A DNA stretch of 47,899 nt from Simkaniaceae bacterium. GTDB taxonomy: Bacteria > Chlamydiota > Chlamydiia > Chlamydiales > JACRBE01. The translations under genes and the position numbers were made by a program. The notes beneath the pieces were generated by a model. That model ran no database searches, was not told where the DNA came from, and worked only from the letters and a program-made list of their open reading frames with translations. Numbering within the stretch: position 1 is the stretch's first letter; the number at the start of each line of letters is the position of its first letter. The stretch spans positions 1-47,899 of the forward strand of contig JAIPIG010000013.1 in assembly GCA_021734805.1 (NCBI GenBank). The letters run 5' to 3'. Shown piece by piece: positions 1-7,325 of the stretch.

Positions 1-138
1 CTCTCGGACGCTCGACCTATGGTCGAACTGGGAGATTATTAAAACCGGGAAGGGGTAAAAAACCCCTTCCCGGTTTTAATAACTCCCTAGAGAACAAATA
101 TCTCGAGGCCTTCGAGTCCAAAAAGTTACAAAGTCGAG
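1..138 (-). repeat. Family A quasi-palindromic MITE-like element, cut by window edge
   Basis: Read on the minus strand, this begins with the terminus CTCGACTTTGTAACTTTTTG at 138 and continues colinearly with the complete copies at 28805-28985 and 41644-41824 until the window edge. The central hairpin (arms ACCGGGAAGGGGT and its complement) lies at about 40-85. The missing part is roughly the last 43 bases of the 181-bp element. The right flank starts TATAA, which should be the target duplication if the missing left flank carries the same five bases. It contains no coding frame. Confidence 0.85.
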
Positions 139-206
139 TATAAACGTCTATCTCATTTATAGATAGTAGGTTAAAATTACATTAATCACAAAATACAGAT
201 CTTTTA

Positions 207-235
207 TTGCAGAATAAATGTGCTGAAGACATAAT
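207..235 (+). promoter_or_regulatory. Predicted sigma-70-type promoter for HPr gene
   Basis: A -35-like TTGCAG (207-212) and a -10-like CATAAT (230-235) are separated by exactly 17 bases. This places transcription start near 242, about 26 bases before the HPr start codon. It is a pattern match only. Confidence 0.5.
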
Positions 236-267
236 AAACTTTAACTATCCGGTTTTTATTGTTCAAT

Positions 268-552
268 ATGACGACTCACCAAAAATTAACAAGTACTTTT
301 GTTGTCTTAAATGATAAAGGTTTGCATACACGTCCGGCAACAGAGCTTGTGAAATGTGCATCCTCGTTCAAGGCGCATATTTCATTAATTTATCAGGAAT
401 TCACTGTAAATGCTAAATCGCTTTTGGGTATTTTAATGCTAGCTGCAGCGAGAGGGGCAAAAATTCGCGTTGAAGCAGAAGGCATTGATGCCGATACGGC
501 AATTGAGGCTCTGACTGCTCTGGCTAAAAATAAGTTCCACGTTCAGTATTAA
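268..552 (+). CDS. ptsH: HPr phosphocarrier protein
   Basis: A 94-residue HPr-family protein, which in complete PTS systems carries phosphate from enzyme I to sugar-specific enzyme II proteins. The active-site motif GLHTRPA places the phosphorylated histidine at residue 20. NAKSLLGI places the regulatory serine (Ser46 equivalent, target of HPr kinase) at residue 51. I chose ATG 268 over the in-frame TTG at 259 because it gives the usual HPr length and N-terminus. No strong Shine-Dalgarno sequence is visible. Chlamydiae generally have HPr and enzyme I without a full sugar PTS, so a regulatory role is likely, but that is inference. The last 29 bases overlap the convergent methyltransferase gene. 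No ptsI is adjacent. Confidence 0.9.
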   Translation: MTTHQKLTSTFVVLNDKGLHTRPATELVKCASSFKAHISLIYQEFTVNAKSLLGILMLAAARGAKIRVEAEGIDADTAIEALTALAKNKFHVQY

Positions 553-1135
553 TCAATTTTTGATGAATCCAGTAATTGTTAGGACCGAAAACAATATTTT
601 CATTAAATGCTTCGTCAACTGCCCGCATGACCCCGGGAAATAAAGAGTTATAGTCATGTCCTGCGATCAATCCACCTGATCTGATCTTAGGTTGCCATAA
701 TGTAATATCTTGTTTTACGTAAGAATAGCTGTGATTGCCGTCAATAAGAATGAGATCAATGGGTTCGGCAATGAGATCGGACGCTTCTTGTGAAGTGTGT
801 CGCATGATTGTTGTTTGAGGGTCATTTCCGAATAGAGAAATAACCATGTGATAGGCCTTTTCCATAACTTCTTTGTCTTGTGTAGGTGCTGCAGCCTCCT
901 CATTTTTATAATCGGAATAAATTTCCCAAGGATCAATCAGATAGAGGTGCGCTTCCGGGAAAAGTTGCCTGAGATAGATAGAGGAAATACCCCGATAGAC
1001 TCCAATTTCAGCAATCGTTTTAATTTTGACATTCCATAAGAGTGAGACCGTTTTTAAGAAAGCTATCGGATGGGGAAAATAGCTGCAGGAAAGCAGGTCG
1101 AGCCAAAATGGGTGATATGGGCTGATCTTTTCCAT
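524..1135 (-). CDS. Class I SAM-dependent methyltransferase (Methyltransf_24-like)
   Basis: A 203-residue cytosolic protein with a Rossmann-type SAM-binding motif I (AEIGVYRGISS, about residues 42-52), an acidic strand-2 end (YLIDPW), and the segment DLILIDGNHSYSYV followed by GGLIAGHDY. That combination is typical of the Methyltransf_24 family, whose members often modify sugars or small molecules. The substrate cannot be told from sequence. The start codon lies 3 bases after the stop of the BFN-domain gene, so the two are almost certainly co-transcribed, though no strong ribosome-binding site is visible. The 3' end overlaps the convergent HPr gene by 29 bases. Confidence 0.8.
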   Translation of the reverse strand: MEKISPYHPFWLDLLSCSYFPHPIAFLKTVSLLWNVKIKTIAEIGVYRGISSIYLRQLFPEAHLYLIDPWEIYSDYKNEEAAAPTQDKEVMEKAYHMVISLFGNDPQTTIMRHTSQEASDLIAEPIDLILIDGNHSYSYVKQDITLWQPKIRSGGLIAGHDYNSLFPGVMRAVDEAFNENIVFGPNNYWIHQKLINTERGTYF

Positions 1136-1138
1136 TGA

Positions 1139-1555
1139 TTAATTTTCAACTTCGACTGTTTTGTCTAAAAGCTCTTTTGTGCAGAAGATAGGGATATTAT
1201 TGTAAATAGCTAAAACTAGGCAGTCGCTTGGGCGTGCATCAATCTCTAATATCGTTTTTTTTGTTTTAGATTTATGTTCTAAAAAAAGTTTTGCAAAATA
1301 GATAGTATCTTGAACATCATAGATCAAAACTTGAAGGGGTTTGACATCTAAGCTATTTAATACTGAGTTGAGAAGTTCATGTGTCTTTGGGCGTTTTGAG
1401 GTTTCATCCGAGAGATAATCTTCAATGTCTTCTCCTACCTTTGGTTCAGTATAAATTGCAAATTTTTTTTCCTCGGCATCCAGTAAAAATAAAGTGTAGA
1501 TATTGGATTGCATGATTTTGTGACATGAAAGGGGGATGAGTTCATTACTTGACAT
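1139..1555 (-). CDS. BFN (DUF151) domain protein, bifunctional nuclease family
   Basis: A 138-residue protein that matches the BFN/DUF151 family (PF02577). The conserved core is at about residues 100-130: EIDARPSDCLVLAIYNNIPI followed by CTKELLDK. Some members are reported to have RNase and DNase activity, but the bacterial role is poorly defined and I infer no substrate. ATG 1555 is preceded by AAAGG at usable spacing. It lies downstream of rpiA (87-base gap) and directly upstream of the methyltransferase. The rpiA gap holds a small inverted repeat (CTTGGA ... TCCAAG, 1600-1622) without a T-run, so read-through from rpiA is possible. Confidence 0.8.
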   Translation of the reverse strand: MSSNELIPLSCHKIMQSNIYTLFLLDAEEKKFAIYTEPKVGEDIEDYLSDETSKRPKTHELLNSVLNSLDVKPLQVLIYDVQDTIYFAKLFLEHKSKTKKTILEIDARPSDCLVLAIYNNIPIFCTKELLDKTVEVEN

Positions 1556-1642
1556 GACTATGACCTTTGATTGACTTGAACTTTTGTTTTACTCTTTAAC
1601 TTGGATAGGTCATTATTCCAAGAGGAATTTTAAGAAATTCTT

Positions 1643-2326
1643 TTATAAGTTAGTTTTTTCTTCAACTTGGCCATTGTTTTTTCCAATTAAAACTCGATCG
1701 GCAAGGTGATAGAAGAGACCGGTTTCAATGACTCCCGGAATGGTGATCAATTGCATATGAAGAGATTGGGGATCGGGGATTTTTAGGAGAGGGTGCAAAT
1801 CGTAAATATAGTTGCCACCATCAGTCAGATAAAATGTGTGATCGGATGAAGTGCGGATTTCACCTTTTAATCCGAGGGCATTGATTTTAAAAATGGTTGC
1901 AGTGTAGGCAAATGGGCAAATTTCTATCGGAAGCTTGCAAGCGCCGATAGAGTCAACACACTTTGACTCATCAACCACAACAATCATATGCCGGCTCGAA
2001 GAGGCAAGCATTTTCTCTCGGAGAAGCGCACCACCACCACCTTTAATCATGTTTTTATATCGATCGATTTCATCTGCACCATCAATCGTGATATCAAGTT
2101 CCGTAAATAGGTCATTTTTAATAGGAGTGATTTTTCCTTCAAGAGCTTGTTTGCGCGATTTCTCAGAACTGAATGCAGCTTGAATACATAGACCTTCTTC
2201 ACATCTTTGAAGGAGGCGCTCAATAAAGTAATAGACTGTTGAGCCCGTTCCAATGCCTACTTTCATGTTATTCTGAATCAAATTAGCGGCTTGATAACCA
2301 CAAGCTTTTTTTCCATCTTCGTTCAA
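1643..2326 (-). CDS. rpiA: Ribose-5-phosphate isomerase A
   Basis: Interconverts ribose 5-phosphate and ribulose 5-phosphate in the non-oxidative pentose phosphate pathway, in the cytosol. Diagnostic motifs are VGIGTGSTVYYFIERL near the N-terminus, TIDGADEID (catalytic Asp), and KGGGGALLREK. Length is about 227 residues, normal for RpiA. No ATG is available before the conserved GTGST motif. I prefer TTG 2326 because GAGGG lies 5 bases upstream; an in-frame TTG at 2338 would add four residues. A repeat core (2378-2420) sits upstream, between this gene and the divergent gene at 2507. Confidence 0.93.
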   Translation of the reverse strand: MNEDGKKACGYQAANLIQNNMKVGIGTGSTVYYFIERLLQRCEEGLCIQAAFSSEKSRKQALEGKITPIKNDLFTELDITIDGADEIDRYKNMIKGGGGALLREKMLASSSRHMIVVVDESKCVDSIGACKLPIEICPFAYTATIFKINALGLKGEIRTSSDHTFYLTDGGNYIYDLHPLLKIPDPQSLHMQLITIPGVIETGLFYHLADRVLIGKNNGQVEEKTNL

Positions 2327-2377
2327 AACAGCCCTCAAATATTAAAACTAGCATTGCTATTAGATATACCGTGAGTC

Positions 2378-2420
2378 ATTTAAACTGGGAAGGGGTTTTT
2401 TACCCCTTCCCGGTTTAAAT
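2378..2420. repeat. Degenerate core hairpin of family A repeat
   Basis: A 19-bp stem (2378-2396 with 2402-2420, one T-G mismatch) closes a TTTTT loop. The arms (ATTTAAAC, then YGGGAAGGGGT) match the centre of the 181-bp family A elements. The downstream TTATCTCCTAA also matches, but the CTCGACTTTG termini are absent. It lies between divergent genes, so it is not a terminator for either. Confidence 0.75.
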
Positions 2421-2447
2421 TATCTCCTAATCAGAGATTCTAAATAT

Positions 2448-2476
2448 TTGAGTTTTTATAATCCTTTAGTTAAGAT
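2448..2476 (+). promoter_or_regulatory. Weak promoter candidate upstream of the small gene/tyrS pair
   Basis: TTGAGT (2448-2453) and TAAGAT (2471-2476) are spaced 17 bases apart, about 30 bases before the GTG start at 2507. A TATAAT also occurs at 2457-2462 but without a convincing -35. Either could serve; the evidence is only consensus similarity. Confidence 0.25.
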
Positions 2477-2506
2477 AAACTTTCCCTGACACTTGATGGA
2501 GGATTC

Positions 2507-2827
2507 GTGAATATCACATCTCAAAAAAATGATGTTATAGCTAAAGAAAGTGCAAAAACATTGAGAGATCGGCGTAAACTCATAGCCCGCTTTGAAGAAA
2601 TTGACAAACAGGTGACAGATGAGGGTCTAAGACATGCGGCTATGCGTATTCGTGAGAGAATTAATCGATTAGCTCCATTGCGCGTTCCCTTAGGAAATAG
2701 TTTTGAAATGTTTGATGGAAATCAACATCCAAAGGAATTAAGTGAGCGGGTGAAAAAATTCGCAAGTGGCATTCGTCTTATGATGCCCATCGAAGATGGG
2801 AGTGACGAGGAAGTCAATGACGCATAA
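2507..2827 (+). CDS. Small hypothetical protein coupled to tyrS
   Basis: A 106-residue protein that I do not recognise. It is highly charged and probably helical in its first 55 residues (RDRRKLIARFEEID, RHAAMRIRERINRL), then has a less ordered, acidic tail (EDGSDEEVNDA). There is no signal peptide or membrane segment, so it should be cytosolic. The GTG start is supported by a strong TGGAGGA four bases upstream. Its last 11 bases overlap the start of tyrS, implying translational coupling and one transcript. No function is assigned. Confidence 0.7.
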   Translation: MNITSQKNDVIAKESAKTLRDRRKLIARFEEIDKQVTDEGLRHAAMRIRERINRLAPLRVPLGNSFEMFDGNQHPKELSERVKKFASGIRLMMPIEDGSDEEVNDA

Positions 2828-4103
2828 TATTATTGATATTCTGATACAGCGCAAAGTGGTTGAAGATATGACTTCAACAGAGCTGAGAAAAATTTGCGCT
2901 AAACCCATTAAATTTTATCATGGAATTGATCCCACAGCTTCTTCACTCCATCTTGGAAATTTAGTTGGTTTGATTATGGCCTCTCGGTTTCAAAGATTAG
3001 GTCACAAGCCCTACATTTTAATCGGTGGTGGAACATCGCGCATTGGGGATCCTTCAGGGAAAAGTAAGGAGCGCCCTCTTTTAGGTGAAGAGCAAATTAG
3101 TGCTAATATTGAGGGGATTTCAAAGATATTACATCGCCTGCTTGATTTTTCTCATCCCACTGCTGCCCCCGTCATTGTTAATAACTTAGATTGGCTCAAT
3201 GAGTATCGGCTCATTGATTTCTTACGCGATATTGGGAAGCATTTTAGAATGGGACCGATGCTCTCAAAAGAAAGTGTCAAACAGAGATTAAATTCTGATG
3301 AAGGCATTAGCTTTACCGAGTTTACTTATCAAGTTTTACAAGGGTATGATTTCTTGCATCTCTATCAAAAAGATGAGGTGATTTTACAAATTGGCGGCAG
3401 TGATCAATGGGGGAACATTACATCGGGATGTGAACTCGTGCGCAAATTATTGGGGGATTCGGTTTACGGAATGACGTATCCTCTTCTCACCCGCAGTGAC
3501 GGTAAAAAATTTGGTAAAAGTGAAAAAGGTGCGGTTTGGCTTGATGAAGCGGCTACTTCCGTTTTTGATTTTTATCAGTATTTTATGCAGGTTCCTGATT
3601 TAGATGTCCCAAAATTGATGCGTAGTTTAACTTTCATGGATCGTGATGAGATCGATAGTATTGAAAAAGAGTTGTTAAGTGGTCAGTTTGTTCCTAATCA
3701 AGCCCAACAACGCCTAGCTGATGAGATGACAACGTTTATTCATGGTGAAGAAAAGCTTCACAAGGCGAGAAAAGTGACGGAAGTTGCTTCATTTGGTTCG
3801 GAAATGGATTTGACTTTGGATGTTCTTGAAGAAATTGCTAAAGATTTTCCAAAGGCTGATCTGAATCGTGAAGACGTTCTCAACAATAAATATGTGGATG
3901 TTGCTGTGAAGAGCGGTTTAATACAGAGCAAAGGAGAAGCTGCTCGCTTGATCAAAAATCAAGGCGCCTATCTCAATAATGCAAAAGTTGAAGATGTGCA
4001 AAGGATTATTCAAGCAAAAGATCTTGTAGGTGATAAGTACTTAGTCGTTGGATCGGGAAAAAAGAAGAAAATTCTTATCAGGGTTATCGATAAAATACAT
4101 TGA
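2817..4103 (+). CDS. tyrS: Tyrosyl-tRNA synthetase
   Basis: Charges tRNA-Tyr with tyrosine in the cytosol. This class I synthetase shows the HIGH-equivalent HLGN (within YHGIDPTASSLHLGN) and the KMSKS-equivalent KFGKS. It also shows the substrate-binding segment IGGSDQWGNIT and a C-terminal S4-type RNA-binding domain (about residues 360-425, around EAARLIKNQGAYLNN). It is 428 residues from ATG 2817, normal for bacterial TyrS. I chose this ATG because GAGGAAG lies just upstream and the family N-terminus begins close to here; an earlier in-frame ATG at 2796 would overlap the upstream gene by 32 bases. CT062 is the probable C. trachomatis counterpart. Confidence 0.95.
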   Translation: MTHNIIDILIQRKVVEDMTSTELRKICAKPIKFYHGIDPTASSLHLGNLVGLIMASRFQRLGHKPYILIGGGTSRIGDPSGKSKERPLLGEEQISANIEGISKILHRLLDFSHPTAAPVIVNNLDWLNEYRLIDFLRDIGKHFRMGPMLSKESVKQRLNSDEGISFTEFTYQVLQGYDFLHLYQKDEVILQIGGSDQWGNITSGCELVRKLLGDSVYGMTYPLLTRSDGKKFGKSEKGAVWLDEAATSVFDFYQYFMQVPDLDVPKLMRSLTFMDRDEIDSIEKELLSGQFVPNQAQQRLADEMTTFIHGEEKLHKARKVTEVASFGSEMDLTLDVLEEIAKDFPKADLNREDVLNNKYVDVAVKSGLIQSKGEAARLIKNQGAYLNNAKVEDVQRIIQAKDLVGDKYLVVGSGKKKKILIRVIDKIH

Positions 4104-4112
4104 ATCACGAGC

Positions 4113-4140
4113 GGTATACTAGTATACCTTTTATTTTTTT
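4113..4140 (+). terminator. Possible intrinsic terminator after tyrS
   Basis: The perfect palindrome GGTATACTAGTATACC (4113-4128) can form a 6-bp stem with a CTAG loop. It is followed directly by a T-rich run to 4140. The stem is AT-rich, so efficiency may be low. Confidence 0.45.
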
Positions 4141-4150
4141 TAAAAAGTAC

Positions 4151-4179
4151 TTGTCTCAAAATCAATAAGATACAACAAT
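4151..4179 (+). promoter_or_regulatory. Weak promoter candidate for IHF gene
   Basis: TTGTCT (4151-4156) and AACAAT (4174-4179) are spaced 17 bases apart, 60 bases before the IHF start codon. Each matches four of six consensus bases. Confidence 0.25.
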
Positions 4180-4239
4180 GAAATTTTTAAAGTCAGAATG
4201 ACTTAACACTTTTACTTAGACTAACAAGGGAGTTGTAAT

Positions 4240-4575
4240 ATGGCAACGATCACAAAGAAAAAACTGATTCAAGTGATCTCACAACAAAAAAGGGTTCATC
4301 CTAATGATGTGAGAAATGTGATTCAGGCTTTTCTAGATGTTATGACAGATTATTTGTCGAAAGGAGATCGCCTGGAATTTAGAGATTTTGGTGTTTTCGA
4401 AGTCGTAGAAAGAAAACAAAAAGTCGGGCGTAATCCAAAAAATGCAATGGTCCCTATTATTATTCCTGCAAGACCTGCGGTTAAATTTACTCCCGGTAAA
4501 AAAATGAAAAAGCTTATTGAAGATGGTCCTGCACAACAAAGTCTTAACTCATCTTCACCTTCTCATGTTGGCTAA
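4240..4575 (+). CDS. ihfA: HU/IHF-family DNA-bending protein
   Basis: A 111-residue nucleoid protein of the HU/IHF family. Residues 1-90 form the family domain. The DNA-intercalating beta-arm signature is clear: GRNPKNAMVPIIIPAR followed by KFTPGKKM. The last 20 residues form a Ser/Pro-rich tail (QQSLNSSSPSHVG) longer than in E. coli HU. ATG 4240 follows AGGGAG at good spacing. In C. trachomatis the equivalent position (CT267) is annotated as an IHF subunit, next to CT266 and accA as here. HU and IHF cannot be separated with certainty from sequence alone. Confidence 0.9.
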   Translation: MATITKKKLIQVISQQKRVHPNDVRNVIQAFLDVMTDYLSKGDRLEFRDFGVFEVVERKQKVGRNPKNAMVPIIIPARPAVKFTPGKKMKKLIEDGPAQQSLNSSSPSHVG

Positions 4576-4599
4576 TGTTTAATTGCTAAAGTCCCCGAC

Positions 4600-4637
4600 C
4601 TTATTTTGATCAGGTGAGAAAAGATGATCAAAATAAG
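4600..4637. other. Perfect 13-bp inverted repeat after IHF gene
   Basis: CTTATTTTGATCA (4600-4612) and its exact complement TGATCAAAATAAG (4625-4637) flank a 12-base loop, 25 bases after the IHF stop codon. No T-run follows directly. It could stabilise the 3' end of the mRNA or be part of a double terminator with the hairpin at 4689. Confidence 0.5.
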
Positions 4638-4688
4638 CCGGCGGATTTTTGGAATTAGACACTAAGATTTAAGAAAGCAATTGATATG

Positions 4689-4723
4689 GTCACATGATGG
4701 GTTCTGTTATGTGACTATTTTTT
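4689..4723 (+). terminator. Intrinsic terminator candidate before conserved hypothetical
   Basis: A stem of GTCACAT (4689-4695) and ATGTGAC (4709-4715) with a 13-base loop is followed by TATTTTTT. It would end the IHF transcript about 30 bases before the next start codon. Confidence 0.5.
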
Positions 4724-4753
4724 ACTCCATAAAATCAATTTGGATCCCAAAAT

Positions 4754-6166
4754 ATGGATATTGATCATGTGCTCGATAATGAGATTATCAACTCATCGAC
4801 AACCATTCTTTCTCAGTCGTTACAAGAGGGGCATTGGATCCAATTTGAGAGGTTAATTGAAAAGAAAATTCATTCACTTGATGAATTTTCTGAATTTATC
4901 ACCGATCTTTTGATTCATTTATTTAAAGAAAAAACACTCAAAGAGAATATAGCATGGAAACTCAATCAGAAATTGAGCGAGTTTATTCCGAAAGTTAAAA
5001 AAGAAAAGATTGAATTGTGCCGTGCACTGGTTCTACAGTTAGGCAATATTCAGTCAATCAGATGGCGAGCCCCATTAACGGAGCTTGGATTTCTTTTAAT
5101 CGATCCTTATGAAAATTCCCCTGAGGGAGCGACTTTTGAGCTTCCTTATTTTATTCAGATGATGGGATTGATTTATGCCATGGGTCTGCTTTTTAAACAT
5201 GAAGGATTATTGCTCGATGCGATGCAAATGGCTTTAGCCTCTTTGCATATCCTCAATCGAAAAGGGGATTTACCAATTGGTATCGGATGTCCTCCGGATT
5301 CTATTAACGAACAAGCTTTGCGATCGCTATACTCACATATTCTTTTTTCTATCTACCAAGTCATGAATGATAAAAGATTAGAAGAGATCATTAGACATTT
5401 AAAGCAGTATCTTGTGTTCGATCGGCGAGAAATGGATCCGTTAACGCTTTGTTTAATCGAGATCATTGATCATGAAAGAGAATTACCCCATTTACCCCCC
5501 ACTACTATTTATCAAGAACACGATATAGGTTTTGTCAATCTATCCGATTTTAATATGAGTTTAATTATTGATTGTTTCGGTCGGAGAACGCCGCTGGCTT
5601 ATATTGAGTTTAAAGACTTTGAATTTAGGGCTTTAGGTTTTCAATATGGCGCTCTGGGGGATATGAGGACCTTTGGAACGTTCAGAATGGAGGACAAAGA
5701 GGCGGAAGGTGGTCAAATCATTGAAAGAGAAGGGTTTACTAAATACTCCAATTGGACGCGCCTCATTGAGCCTTCTTCAACAATGGAAAAACCAATCCCG
5801 GGGCGTGTTTTTGTCGATTTTACTGCGATTAAAAGTGAAGATGAGCTAGAGATTAAGTCCCGGATCGTTGACTACGATATGTGCGATAAAATGCATTTTA
5901 CACTGTATGTGAAAGGGGATCAGGTCACGATAAATAAAGGCCATATTTTAAATAAAAGGTCTTTAAAAAATTATTTAGGCCCATCCGGACATATTTTGAT
6001 ATCTAATGGTAATAGTCGTATAGAGCTGATTTCTAATTGTTTGCATGAAATGCAAGTCATTCCCCTTGAAGGAGAGCATTTTTTTTGGGGAGCTGATTTT
6101 CTTATTGCTTATGAAATAGGTGACATTGATAAGGCATATACTTGGAAAATAAGAGATTATAGGTAA
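4754..6166 (+). CDS. Conserved chlamydial hypothetical protein (CT266-like by position)
   Basis: A 470-residue protein with no domain I recognise. It sits between the IHF gene and accA exactly where C. trachomatis has the uncharacterised CT266, so the identification rests on gene order. There is no signal peptide or clear membrane helix. The first 220 residues look helical (for example HLFKEKTLKENIAW, EIIRHLKQYL). The last 220 look strand-rich, with alternating hydrophobic and polar segments and a terminal block HFFWGADFLIAYEIGD. This suggests a two-domain cytosolic protein, but no activity is proposed. The ribosome-binding site at ATG 4754 is weak. Confidence 0.75.
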   Translation: MDIDHVLDNEIINSSTTILSQSLQEGHWIQFERLIEKKIHSLDEFSEFITDLLIHLFKEKTLKENIAWKLNQKLSEFIPKVKKEKIELCRALVLQLGNIQSIRWRAPLTELGFLLIDPYENSPEGATFELPYFIQMMGLIYAMGLLFKHEGLLLDAMQMALASLHILNRKGDLPIGIGCPPDSINEQALRSLYSHILFSIYQVMNDKRLEEIIRHLKQYLVFDRREMDPLTLCLIEIIDHERELPHLPPTTIYQEHDIGFVNLSDFNMSLIIDCFGRRTPLAYIEFKDFEFRALGFQYGALGDMRTFGTFRMEDKEAEGGQIIEREGFTKYSNWTRLIEPSSTMEKPIPGRVFVDFTAIKSEDELEIKSRIVDYDMCDKMHFTLYVKGDQVTINKGHILNKRSLKNYLGPSGHILISNGNSRIELISNCLHEMQVIPLEGEHFFWGADFLIAYEIGDIDKAYTWKIRDYR

Positions 6167-6168
6167 AA

Positions 6169-6215
6169 ATAACGGTTTATAGTAATAAAAACTTTAATTA
6201 CTATAAACCAGTTAT
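6169..6215 (+). terminator. Long hairpin after the conserved hypothetical gene
   Basis: A 13-bp perfect stem (GGTTTATAGTAAT at 6174-6186 with its complement at 6197-6209) extends by another 5 bp across a one-base bulge. It begins 3 bases after the stop codon. The following sequence (TGAATTTTATT) is T-rich but not a clean U-tract, so termination is probable but unproven. Confidence 0.45.
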
Positions 6216-6268
6216 TGAATTTTATTATCATTTTAATTATAATTTTGTGCAATTTAGAGAGGTAATGG

Positions 6269-7309
6269 ATGTCATTCCGAAGAATTCTGATGATCTTTGC
6301 TGTTTTAACAGTTGCCGTGATGGGGATTAGGGCAATGAAAAAAAATGGTCAGACAAAGAAGGTTCAAGAGACAGTTAGCACGGAACGCATTGAAATAGAC
6401 GATCATCCTAAAGAGATGGATCCTGTTGTTTTAGATCATGATTCAATCCTAATTCGAAATGAGTCTGTGGCTGAAAAGGTTGACAGCGCTGTTTGCTATT
6501 CTCCTCTTGCTTTACAAAATGAAAATGACAGCGACATCGATTTGATTGAAAAGCTTTTTACAGTAGGCAAAGACAAACTTCCCATTGTAAAAACAATCAC
6601 TTATACAAGCCGTGTCCCTTGGCTTAAAGGGCGTCCTGCATGGATTGCAGATTATGCCTCTCATTATGCGACTTCTCGCCATTTTATTGCGCGCAGCTTA
6701 AATCGAAATAGCGATTATTATACGCAAAAGGTCTCCCCCGGAGATAAATTTAACGTTCTTAATCCCGAAAAACCCATTAACTTTTATCTCCTTGTCGATC
6801 TTTCGACGCCAAAAATGTGGTTTTACTATGTCGATATCGACTCAAAAGAAAAAGTGCTTCTTAAAACATATCAGATTGGCGTCGGCACAATTCGGAATAA
6901 TCAATGCGCAACACCTGTTGGGCGGTTCATTTTAGGAGATAAAATTGCGACTTATAAACCCGGAATGATGGGTTATTTTCAGAATGAAAAAATTGAAATG
7001 ATTAAAGTTTTTGGCACTCGCTGGCTTCCTTTAAGGAATTTACCTAATGAAGAAGAGGCCCATATCAAAGGGTATGGTATTCATGGCTTGCCATGTGAGA
7101 TTAGAGGGAAAAATCAAGAGTTTATTGAATATAGCCAGCTCATTGGCAAATACGATAGCGATGGGTGTATTCGAATGGCAAAGAATGATATTGAAGAACT
7201 TTTTAGCATTGTGATTACGAAGCCGACGATTGTAGAAATTACGGATGATTCGACGGAATTAAGAAAAAATGCTAAAAATATTCCTCCAATTATAGCATAT
7301 AACCAATAG
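6269..7309 (+). CDS. L,D-transpeptidase (YkuD domain)
   Basis: A 346-residue envelope enzyme. Residues 5-20 are a hydrophobic signal anchor or signal peptide. The C-terminal YkuD domain (about residues 165-330) has the histidine motif IHGLP (His272) and the catalytic motif SDGCIRM with nucleophile Cys300. Enzymes of this family form 3-3 crosslinks in peptidoglycan or attach proteins to it, using a tetrapeptide donor. The usual SHGCIRM has Asp in place of His before the glycine. ATG 6269 is preceded by AGAGAGG at 6 bases. It lies 16 bases upstream of accA and may be co-transcribed with it. The gene implies a diaminopimelate-containing peptidoglycan target in this organism. Confidence 0.85.
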   Translation: MSFRRILMIFAVLTVAVMGIRAMKKNGQTKKVQETVSTERIEIDDHPKEMDPVVLDHDSILIRNESVAEKVDSAVCYSPLALQNENDSDIDLIEKLFTVGKDKLPIVKTITYTSRVPWLKGRPAWIADYASHYATSRHFIARSLNRNSDYYTQKVSPGDKFNVLNPEKPINFYLLVDLSTPKMWFYYVDIDSKEKVLLKTYQIGVGTIRNNQCATPVGRFILGDKIATYKPGMMGYFQNEKIEMIKVFGTRWLPLRNLPNEEEAHIKGYGIHGLPCEIRGKNQEFIEYSQLIGKYDSDGCIRMAKNDIEELFSIVITKPTIVEITDDSTELRKNAKNIPPIIAYNQ

Positions 7310-7325
7310 GATTTTAAGGATAGTT

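Noticed and set aside
40-85. Family A central hairpin as an ordinary intrinsic terminator
   Set aside because: The stem is strong, but the T-rich stretch is the loop and no U-tract follows the stem; it also occurs between divergent genes (2378) where no transcript ends.
2796-2816. Earlier ATG (2796) as the tyrS start
   Set aside because: It would add seven residues not seen in the family and overlap the upstream gene by 32 bases; ATG 2817 has a better ribosome-binding site.
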